Shown here: piece by piece, positions 1 through 4,852 of the stretch
Layout: each line of letters opens with the position of its first letter
How positions within the stretch are numbered: the first letter of the stretch is position 1
Assembly (NCBI GenBank): GCA_018061585.1
Contig: JAGOTU010000061.1
Span: forward strand, 1-5,453
DNA: 5,453 nucleotides
Reading direction: 5' to 3'
Origin: Minisyncoccota bacterium
Lineage (GTDB): Bacteria > Patescibacteriota > Minisyncoccia > Phycocordibacterales > UBA2100
Made by a program: the position numbers and the translations under genes
The notes under the pieces: generated by a model
The model's database searches: none
Told to the model about the DNA's origin: nothing
Seen by the model: the letters and a program-made list of their open reading frames with translations, nothing else

Positions 1-4
1 GCAT

Positions 5-21
5 CATACCACGCAGGTATG
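5..21. repeat. Short inverted repeat just past the YibE/F stop codon
   Basis: A 6-bp perfect inverted repeat, CATACC at 5-10 and GGTATG at 16-21, encloses a 5-nt loop. It starts 6 nt after the stop codon of the minus-strand YibE/F gene, which is where a terminator hairpin would lie. Whether a U-rich tail follows cannot be seen, because only 4 more bases remain before the window edge. A terminator role is therefore only a possibility. Confidence 0.3.
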
Positions 22-27
22 CGGCGC

Positions 28-1155
28 TTAATGGCTGTGTGTATGGTGCGGGCGTGCAGAGACTGCCGCTACTCGTCCCCAGAGTAATTTGACCGCTATA
101 GCGGTCGTTATGGGAACCGCAAGCACGATACCGATGGAACCGACGATCGTGCGCACGATCTCGGTCGCGAATATCTCGCGGTTAATGCTCATGAGGACAT
201 CGCCGTTCCCGTATCCGTAGAACAGGAGCAGGAGCGGCAACGCAGCACCAACGTAGGCGATAGCAAGTGTATTCACAAGTGCGCCGATGTGCTCGCGACC
301 GATACGGATCGCGCGTTTGTAGACTTCTCGTGGCGAAAGGTGTGAACCTGCAGCGATCAATTCCTCGACGGCAACTGCCTGCCCGATCGCAGCGTCATAC
401 AGAACGCCCAGCGTTCCGATTATCATGCTTCCGATAAGGAGTCCGGCAATATTCAATGTGCCTCCCGTATTCATATTCAAATACATTGTCTCGTCCGATG
501 TATACCCGCTCAGTTGCGCGAACGGGATCGCAATATACGCGAGGATCCCGGTCAGCGTGACTGTCAGGATCATGCCGAACACCGCGACAGACGTCGTGCG
601 CGTGAATCCATGCGTAATATATGACGCGCCGACGATGATCACCGATGCTACCCCCACAGCCACGAGTATCGGCGGATATCCATTCATGATGCCGGGAAGC
701 AAAAGGAATACGATAAAGAACAGACTCCCTATGAGCGAGAGAAGTCCGCGTATTCCCTGTATGCCGCCGAAGGTCACCACAACAGCTACAAAAAGTATGC
801 CGAGCACGAGGAGTGCCGTGAGTCTGAACGGTTCTGAGACCGCATAGAGATCTATCCCGCTCATACCATCGGTTGTGTGAGTAAGGTAAAAGACGTCACT
901 TTTCTCGAGAACGAAATAATCGTTCTCGACAATGAGTTCCGTTCCCTTCTCCGGTCCGTCGAGCACTTCTATACGAAGTGACTGATCCGTACTCATGACG
1001 CCCGTACCTTCAACCTCCAGTGTTTCTTCTGAAATGACTTCCAGCACCTTCGCCTTCATGGTGACAGTCGTGTCCTGTACGAGCTCCTGAGCCTGAATAG
1101 AAAGTGGCGCACTCAAGACCAGCATCCCAAGAAAAAACAGTAGACACGTCCGCAT
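28..1155 (-). CDS. YibE/F family integral membrane protein, probable transporter
   Basis: This is a 375-residue membrane protein of the YibE/F family. Residues 1-23 look like a signal peptide (hydrophobic run ending near AQA/QE). Residues 24-109 form a beta-rich, OB-like extracytoplasmic part. From about 112 to the end there are several membrane helices. Family-like blocks are GTLGVLYDAAIGQAVAVEEL (248-267), GREHIGALVNTLAIAYVGAA (286-305) and ATEIVRTIVGSIG (330-342). The C-terminus is histidine-rich (PHHTHSH). The substrate of this family is not firmly established. The ATG at 1155 is chosen because a signal peptide starts there and TATAAT lies 6 nt upstream. The same frame stays open to 1386, but that extension would run through the promoter, the palindrome and the divergent regulator gene. 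The gene shares its upstream region with the Fur-type regulator, so a link to metal homeostasis is plausible but inferred. Confidence 0.92.
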   Translation of the reverse strand: MRTCLLFFLGMLVLSAPLSIQAQELVQDTTVTMKAKVLEVISEETLEVEGTGVMSTDQSLRIEVLDGPEKGTELIVENDYFVLEKSDVFYLTHTTDGMSGIDLYAVSEPFRLTALLVLGILFVAVVVTFGGIQGIRGLLSLIGSLFFIVFLLLPGIMNGYPPILVAVGVASVIIVGASYITHGFTRTTSVAVFGMILTVTLTGILAYIAIPFAQLSGYTSDETMYLNMNTGGTLNIAGLLIGSMIIGTLGVLYDAAIGQAVAVEELIAAGSHLSPREVYKRAIRIGREHIGALVNTLAIAYVGAALPLLLLFYGYGNGDVLMSINREIFATEIVRTIVGSIGIVLAVPITTAIAVKLLWGRVAAVSARPHHTHSH

Positions 1156-1161
1156 CAGGCG

Positions 1162-1167
1162 ATTATA
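1162..1167 (-). promoter_or_regulatory. -10 box of the YibE/F gene, leaderless geometry
   Basis: The minus strand reads a perfect TATAAT here, followed by 6 nt (CGCCTG) and the ATG at 1155. Transcription from this box would start on the A of the ATG. No good -35 hexamer is visible: the position 17 nt upstream reads TAGGTG. The palindrome at 1190-1210 lies just upstream, covering about -35 to -55 of this promoter. Confidence 0.7.
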
Positions 1168-1189
1168 CGCTTCCGAACCGAGTGCACCT

Positions 1190-1210
1190 AGTTGCAAATC
1201 ATTTGCAACT
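1190..1210. promoter_or_regulatory. Fur-family operator palindrome between divergent genes
   Basis: A perfect inverted repeat has arms AGTTGCAAAT (1190-1199) and ATTTGCAACT (1201-1210) around a central C at 1200. Its core fits the 7-1-7 form of Fur-family boxes, here TGCAAAT-C-ATTTGCA. It overlaps the -35 and spacer of the Fur-type gene promoter, the usual position for autorepression. It also covers about -35 to -55 of the YibE/F promoter. Which metal is sensed cannot be read from the box alone. Its position next to a Fur-type gene and a ZIP transporter supports a Zur-like or Fur-like operator. Confidence 0.8.
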
Positions 1211-1219
1211 GTGTATATT
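1192..1219 (+). promoter_or_regulatory. Promoter of the regulator-ZIP operon, leaderless geometry
   Basis: The -35-like hexamer TTGCAA (1192-1197, 4 of 6 matches to TTGACA) and the -10 TATATT (1214-1219) are separated by 16 nt. Exactly 6 nt (GGCGTG) separate the -10 from the ATG at 1226. The -35 and most of the spacer lie inside the palindrome, so a bound repressor would exclude RNA polymerase. Confidence 0.7.
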
Positions 1220-1225
1220 GGCGTG

Positions 1226-1648
1226 ATGAACCACTCATCAGACATACGCGATCGCCTGCGATCAGCCGGGCTGCGTGCGACAACGCCCCGGCTTTCGATC
1301 CTGAAGACATTGAATAATGCGACACGTCCGCTCTCTGTCGACGAGATATTCCGTTCCCTTTCGAGGACCGGCCTCGATCGCGTCACTGTGTACCGGACGC
1401 TGGAGCATTTTAAACGTGGCGGTATCGTCCGGGACGTTGACCTAAAAAAGATCTCACGCTCGTATGAGCTCCGGGACGAGAATGACCACCATCACATCGT
1501 TTGTATATCGTGCGGTAAGACAGAGGATTTTACGGGATGCGATATTGAAACGCTCGCGTCGCGAGCATTAAAGAACAGTAGATCCTTTACAAGCGTCACC
1601 GAGCACTCGCTTGAACTGTTCGGAACATGCACTACATGTGTACGGTAA
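1226..1648 (+). CDS. Fur-family metal-responsive transcriptional regulator
   Basis: This is a 140-residue protein of typical Fur/Zur/PerR length. Residues 1-83 form the winged-helix DNA-binding domain, with PR at 21-22 and the recognition-helix motif TVYRTLEHF at 54-62. Residues 84-140 form the dimerisation and metal domain. The structural zinc site is complete: C93-x2-C96 and C135-x2-C138. Regulatory-site candidates are E81, H88, H89, H90, E108 and H127. By alignment from memory, the position of E. coli Fur H33 is a proline here, and the H87/D89 pair appears swapped to D87/H89. The ATG at 1226 is preferred over the in-frame GTG at 1211 because the -10 box overlaps that upstream stretch. The ZIP gene follows after 4 nt, and the palindrome in the promoter predicts autoregulation. 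The neighbouring ZIP gene favours zinc sensing, but iron or manganese cannot be excluded. Confidence 0.94.
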   Translation: MNHSSDIRDRLRSAGLRATTPRLSILKTLNNATRPLSVDEIFRSLSRTGLDRVTVYRTLEHFKRGGIVRDVDLKKISRSYELRDENDHHHIVCISCGKTEDFTGCDIETLASRALKNSRSFTSVTEHSLELFGTCTTCVR

Positions 1649-1652
1649 TACT

Positions 1653-2456
1653 ATGATCACTCTCTTTTCAGTCGGTGCAGGATTGGCCGTTATGGTCGTA
1701 TCACTTTCCGGCGTCATATTCACATCGAATACGGTCGGCGCGTGGTTAAAACCGCGTCTCGCGTATCTTGCTACATTCTCTGCCGGCGTACTTGCTGTTC
1801 TTGCATACCACCTGATTGAAGAGGCTTTGCACGAGGCATCGTCGTTTACGGTCGTGGCCGCATCACTCGTGGTGGGAGTCGTTGCATTGGAGATCATTCA
1901 CGGCCTTGTCCCGGGCGCACACCATCACCACGAAGCCACTGATCATTCGCACTCAGCGATCGATGGCCGGCGAGTACTCATTTCCGATGGCGTACATAAT
2001 ATTACTGACGGATTTCTGATCGTAAGTTCATTCCTTGCGGACTGGCGTATCGGGATCGGGGCAACCCTGGGCATCATGCTGCACGAGAGCGTGCAGGAAA
2101 TTTCCGAGTTCTTTGTGCTCAAGCACGCAGGATACACGAATCGCCAGGCGCTCACCTACAACTTCATTTCATCATCGACGATCCTTATCGGTATTGCGAT
2201 CGCGCTCATCTTTGCTTCGTCGGATTCATTCCTCGCCGTGTTCGCAGCACTTGCCGCCGGCGGATTCTTGTCCGTCGTCATACGCGACCTTATTCCAAGC
2301 GCGGTAGAGTCCGCACGATCGAACGGCCGCTGGCTTCAGCACGTCATTGCGATATGTATCGGCGCAGCACTCATGCTCTCGCTCACCTTTGCGATGCCTC
2401 ACGAGGAGCCCACAATAGCGGCTGTTGTGCCGACATCGCTGTCCGGCGTGCTCTAG
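1653..2456 (+). CDS. ZIP-family divalent metal transporter
   Basis: This is a 267-residue integral membrane protein with about eight hydrophobic segments. It carries the ZIP signature in two consecutive helices: HNITDG at 115-120 and HESVQEISEF at 144-153. These correspond to the metal-site motifs HNxxDG and HExxxE. A histidine-rich cytoplasmic loop between TM3 and TM4 (HHHH at 90-93, HSH at 98-100) is typical of zinc-handling members. ZIP proteins import Zn(II), and sometimes Fe(II) or Mn(II), into the cytoplasm. The ATG at 1653 opens directly into the first membrane helix and lies 4 nt after the regulator's stop. No Shine-Dalgarno sequence and no separate -10 box are visible, so translation probably depends on coupling within the operon. 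The stop codon directly abuts the stop of the convergent gene. Confidence 0.93.
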   Translation: MITLFSVGAGLAVMVVSLSGVIFTSNTVGAWLKPRLAYLATFSAGVLAVLAYHLIEEALHEASSFTVVAASLVVGVVALEIIHGLVPGAHHHHEATDHSHSAIDGRRVLISDGVHNITDGFLIVSSFLADWRIGIGATLGIMLHESVQEISEFFVLKHAGYTNRQALTYNFISSSTILIGIAIALIFASSDSFLAVFAALAAGGFLSVVIRDLIPSAVESARSNGRWLQHVIAICIGAALMLSLTFAMPHEEPTIAAVVPTSLSGVL

Positions 2457-3038
2457 TTACCAGACGATCCCTGTCTTACCGGCGGCTGAGCGGCTGCCGA
2501 TCCACGAAGCGAACAGCGTGAGCGCGAGTGTTATGAGCCACCCCAAAAGCACATATACCTGCGAATCCCATATGCGGTCTTCCACTTCGCGCGTATTCCT
2601 GCCTGCGAGCACGTACCCGTCGGTCTTCAGGACATGCACAACGACGACCGCAGACCGAATACCCTCCTCCGGCTCCCAGATTGTCCGATTTTCACCGGAA
2701 CCGGCGCTTGCCGGACCCTTCGCATCAGTGAATATCTCCGCAGGTGGCGCCGGCGGTTTTCCGTCGAACTCACCTGTCCACACTATAGGACTGAGGTCTT
2801 TGTCGTACACGACAACATATGTGCGTAAACTTGTAGCAACGCTGATCTTTGTGGTTGATGCGACGATGAGGTTCGGCTTTGCACCGCTCTCAAGCTGGAG
2901 TGCGATGTCTTCGGCTATCTGCACCTGCGGATCGTTCAAAGATTGTCGATACACCTGCTCGACAATACCGAACGACATAAAGCAGACACCAGTGACGGCG
3001 ATGGCTATCGGGATCCATACGCGCAAGAACCAATCCAT
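2457..3038 (-). CDS. Two-TM protein with extracytoplasmic sensor-like domain, function unknown
   Basis: This is a 193-residue protein with one membrane helix at about 5-25, an extracytoplasmic domain at about 26-160, and a second helix at about 161-181. A short basic tail ends in the cytoplasm. The layout and the strand pattern (YVVVYDKDLSPI at 74-85, TIWEPEEGIRSAVVVVHV at 119-136, GYVLAGRNTREVEDR at 141-155) resemble the input domain of sensor histidine kinases. No HAMP, kinase or receiver domain follows. Similar stand-alone proteins are usually annotated hypothetical. The ATG at 3038 is preferred over the GTG at 3053, because the codons between them overlap a TATATT box placed 6 nt before the ATG. 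The gene starts 38 nt after pyrB but seems to have its own promoter. No specific role can be given. Confidence 0.82.
   Translation of the reverse strand: MDWFLRVWIPIAIAVTGVCFMSFGIVEQVYRQSLNDPQVQIAEDIALQLESGAKPNLIVASTTKISVATSLRTYVVVYDKDLSPIVWTGEFDGKPPAPPAEIFTDAKGPASAGSGENRTIWEPEEGIRSAVVVVHVLKTDGYVLAGRNTREVEDRIWDSQVYVLLGWLITLALTLFASWIGSRSAAGKTGIVW
2480..2499. repeat. GC-rich hairpin just past the ZIP stop codon
   Basis: CGGCGGC (2480-2486) and GCTGCCG (2493-2499) can pair as a 7-bp stem with one G-U wobble and a 6-nt loop. It lies 23 nt downstream of the ZIP stop codon, inside the 3' end of the convergent gene. No U-run follows, so it is not a standard intrinsic terminator. It may be a chance product of the coding sequence there. 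Confidence 0.2.
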
Positions 3039-3044
3039 CAACTG

Positions 3045-3050
3045 AATATA
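3045..3050 (-). promoter_or_regulatory. -10 box of the sensor-like gene, leaderless geometry
   Basis: The minus strand reads TATATT, then 6 nt (CAGTTG), then the ATG at 3038. The context GTGTATATT is identical to that of the Fur-type gene. A possible -35 (TTGTGT) lies 19 nt upstream, which is poor spacing. The box lies in the 38-nt gap after the pyrB stop, so the gene can be transcribed separately from pyrB. Confidence 0.6.
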
Positions 3051-3076
3051 CACCTCGAGCCCGGGGTTTACACAAT

Positions 3077-3982
3077 CTATTTTTTGCTGCCCAAAAGAAG
3101 CGAAAGTATTGCCATTCGTATAGCGACACCGTAGCCGACTTGCTTGAAATACACAGCGTGAGGGGACGAATCAACTTCCGGAGTGATCTCTCCGACACGC
3201 GGCAACGGATGAATGATGATCGCCCCCTCTCGCATGGAATTAGCGAGCGGCATATCGATAACATAATGACCGCGCGTACGCTCGAACGCTTCCGGGGTCA
3301 GCCGCTCTTTTTGGATTCGTGTCTGGTAGATCACATCCGCGTCCCGCATCGCGTCGGCGAGCGAATCTGTTTCTTTGTATGTCACGCCATTATCTGCAAG
3401 ATGCTGCTTGAGTTCGTCGGCCATCGTGAGTTCGGGCATCGAGACTCCTGTTATCGTAACGTCTTTGAATTTGCTCAAAAGGTACGAGAGCGACCGCGCG
3501 GACCGGTAGTATCGAAGGTCGCCCACTATTGCCACATGTGCCCCGTCGATACGACCGAACTCTCGCTCGATCGTGTACAGGTCAAGCAGTGCCTGTGTCG
3601 GATGCTGCCCTGCGCCGTCACCGGCATTAATAATCGGAACACCGGATACGGCAGCGGCACGTTCCGCAGTACCGATCTCCGGGTGACGAATAACGATCGC
3701 ATCGGCATAGTGGTTAACAACTTGAATGGTATCTTCAAGCGTCTCGCCTTTGATCGCACTCGACATCTCATTGGCATTCTCGGCCGTTATCACCTGTCCG
3801 CCCAGACGGAACATTGCGGATTCAAAGGAAAACCGTGTACGAGTGCTTGGTTCATAAAAAAGCGAGGCAAGGATCTTGCCGTGAAGCGAATCATCACGGT
3901 AGTTCTCCATTTTTGTCGCGAGCGCGAACAGTTCTTTCAGCATGTCGCGGTCGAACTGCTGTGTTTCAAGTAAGTGGTGCAC
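3077..3982 (-). CDS. pyrB: Aspartate carbamoyltransferase catalytic subunit
   Basis: PyrB condenses carbamoyl phosphate with L-aspartate to N-carbamoyl-L-aspartate, the committed step of pyrimidine biosynthesis, in the cytoplasm. The 301 residues match the usual catalytic-subunit length. Diagnostic motifs are all present: the carbamoyl-phosphate loop STRTR at 46-50, S74 and K78 before GETLEDT (the 80s loop), HPTQ at 127-130, R160 in VGDLRYYR, R222 and Q224 in TRIQKER, and HPLPR at 258-262. No pyrI or other pyrimidine gene is seen in the window. Nothing here shows whether the enzyme works as a bare trimer or with a regulatory chain encoded elsewhere. The GTG start at 3982 is supported by a TATAAT 6 nt upstream and by the N-terminus beginning just before the first helix. 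It follows the DUF5666-like gene by 35 nt. Confidence 0.97.
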   Translation of the reverse strand: MHHLLETQQFDRDMLKELFALATKMENYRDDSLHGKILASLFYEPSTRTRFSFESAMFRLGGQVITAENANEMSSAIKGETLEDTIQVVNHYADAIVIRHPEIGTAERAAAVSGVPIINAGDGAGQHPTQALLDLYTIEREFGRIDGAHVAIVGDLRYYRSARSLSYLLSKFKDVTITGVSMPELTMADELKQHLADNGVTYKETDSLADAMRDADVIYQTRIQKERLTPEAFERTRGHYVIDMPLANSMREGAIIIHPLPRVGEITPEVDSSPHAVYFKQVGYGVAIRMAILSLLLGSKK

Positions 3983-3988
3983 GCGCAG

Positions 3989-3994
3989 ATTATA
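3989..3994 (-). promoter_or_regulatory. -10 box of pyrB, leaderless geometry
   Basis: The minus strand reads TATAAT, then 6 nt (CTGCGC), then the GTG start of pyrB at 3982. The box lies in the 35-nt gap after the upstream gene. No -35 consensus is visible: the hexamer 17 nt upstream reads GGAAAC. No Shine-Dalgarno fits between the box and the GTG. No attenuator or PyrR-type leader is possible if transcription starts at the GTG. Confidence 0.68.
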
Positions 3995-4017
3995 TACCCC
4001 TTTTGGACCTCGTTTCC

Positions 4018-4746
4018 TTAGCGGGATGTGAGTGAGCCGCTATAGCCGAGCCACGTCATGATCCTCGAAAACAGATTAGGCGAGGACGGTGCACCGGTGT
4101 TCGGTATCTTTGGCAATTCCTCGGAGACCGACACAATTCGGCTCGCTGCGAGCGTTCGTTCTCTCGTATTGAATGTGCCGAATGCCTTGATGGTCCCGCC
4201 GAGCGCGAGGTCCGATACAGCCGCTTTGTTGCCGTTGTGAGTCATGAGCGTGCCGGTGCCTATCAAGATCGTGGATGTCCCATTCTTTGTAGAGACCACG
4301 AGTCCGTCTGCCGTGGACTCGACAATATTACCGCTCACGACCGAGGAATCCTGCATAACACTTTCGTTCCGCACATGGGAAGGATACACGATGAATGCGC
4401 CGTTCCTTTGATCAAGCTGTCCCGAAAAGCCGATATGTTCCCCGACTGACACGACCGAGGTGAGTGATCCGCCACTGTGATCCGGAGTGAACTTCGACGC
4501 TCGCGTGACCGCAATCGTCCATACGATCTTGGTGCCGCCCCATTTTGATACCGCGATAATGCGATCCCTTCCGACCTGCGTGACTAGCGCCCCCTTTACA
4601 GAGACCTGTCCGCTCTGGCCGATCGAAATGTTTGGTAATGTATCGGCGTTAGCCGAAACTACCGAGAGAAAGTAGATCACCCCCACTGCAGCACCGATGG
4701 CAAATGCGACCGCTTGCCGGAAAAAATGTGAACGAAAGAATTGCAT
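4018..4746 (-). CDS. Secreted or anchored DUF5666-like two-repeat protein
   Basis: This is a 242-residue protein. Residues 1-35 are a signal peptide or N-terminal anchor: basic HFFRQ, then a hydrophobic stretch 12-31 ending at SANAD. Two beta-rich repeats follow, about 46-127 (GQVSVKGALVTQVG...) and 137-207 (VSGNIVESTADGLVV...). Each has the pattern of a short G-x-V/I opening strand, a T/V-rich middle and a closing G-x-F-strand, as in DUF5666 (small OB-like) domains. The tail (208-242) contains IPNTG at 214-218 and a weakly hydrophobic stretch near 224-239. The molecular function of these domains is unknown, and an outer-surface location is inferred from the leader. The ATG at 4746 is supported by a TATTCT box 7 nt upstream. 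The family call is from pattern memory and is less certain than the coding call. Confidence 0.8.
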   Translation of the reverse strand: MQFFRSHFFRQAVAFAIGAAVGVIYFLSVVSANADTLPNISIGQSGQVSVKGALVTQVGRDRIIAVSKWGGTKIVWTIAVTRASKFTPDHSGGSLTSVVSVGEHIGFSGQLDQRNGAFIVYPSHVRNESVMQDSSVVSGNIVESTADGLVVSTKNGTSTILIGTGTLMTHNGNKAAVSDLALGGTIKAFGTFNTRERTLAASRIVSVSEELPKIPNTGAPSSPNLFSRIMTWLGYSGSLTSR

Positions 4747-4753
4747 ACAGCAA

Positions 4754-4759
4754 AGAATA
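4754..4759 (-). promoter_or_regulatory. Possible -10 box of the DUF5666-like gene
   Basis: The minus strand reads TATTCT, then 7 nt (TTGCTGT), then the ATG at 4746. It matches TATAAT in 4 of 6 positions and fits the near-leaderless spacing of the other genes, one base longer. No convincing -35 is seen. Confidence 0.45.
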
Positions 4760-4782
4760 TGAAAAGGCCCCGGCTAAGTGGG

Positions 4783-4788
4783 TATAAT
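4783..4788 (+). promoter_or_regulatory. Orphan plus-strand TATAAT box
   Basis: A perfect TATAAT on the plus strand lies in the 106-nt gap between the histidine phosphatase and the DUF5666-like gene. It is divergent to the likely promoter of the latter. Transcription would start near 4795 and run toward the 3' end of the phosphatase gene as antisense. There is no start codon at the expected distance. A 14-codon ORF (ATG 4812, TAA ending 4856) and an inverted repeat follow. It may be a promoter for a small RNA, or a chance match. Confidence 0.35.
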
Positions 4789-4800
4789 GGCGGAGCTCAA

Positions 4801-4841
4801 CTGAAACGAAGATGAAGTTCTTCATTTCACATTATTTTCAG
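4801..4841. repeat. Nested inverted repeat in the intergenic gap
   Basis: An outer pair, CTGAAA at 4801-4806 and TTTCAG at 4836-4841, encloses an inner pair, ATGAAG at 4812-4817 and CTTCAT at 4820-4825. As RNA the inner part would fold with a GTTC tetraloop and about 5-7 bp. It is AT-rich and has no U-tract on either strand, so a simple intrinsic terminator is unlikely. It lies between the histidine phosphatase stop and the DUF5666-like promoter. Confidence 0.4.
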
Positions 4842-4852
4842 CAGCTATCTTT

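Noticed and set aside
425..847. Plus-strand open frame of 140 codons opposite YibE/F.
   Set aside because: It is antisense to well-conserved YibE/F membrane helices, with no promoter or start context.
1156..1386. 77-codon N-terminal extension of the YibE/F gene.
   Set aside because: It would read through the -10 box, the palindrome and the 5' part of the Fur-type gene. The sequence is Arg-rich with no family resemblance, and the signal peptide begins at the ATG at 1155.
1611..1652. Upstream TTG start for the ZIP gene.
   Set aside because: It would overlap the end of the Fur-type gene, including its Cys-x2-Cys motif, and adds a polar stretch before TM1. The ATG at 1653 gives a normal ZIP N-terminus.
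2425..3045. Plus-strand open frame of 206 codons opposite the sensor-like gene.
   Set aside because: Its product is low in hydrophobic pattern and unlike a folded protein, whereas the minus strand has two clear membrane helices and its own -10 box.
3140..3973. Long plus-strand open frame of 277 codons opposite pyrB.
   Set aside because: It is fully antisense to a gene with all PyrB catalytic motifs, and its translation looks like no known protein. Its length follows from the codon bias of pyrB.
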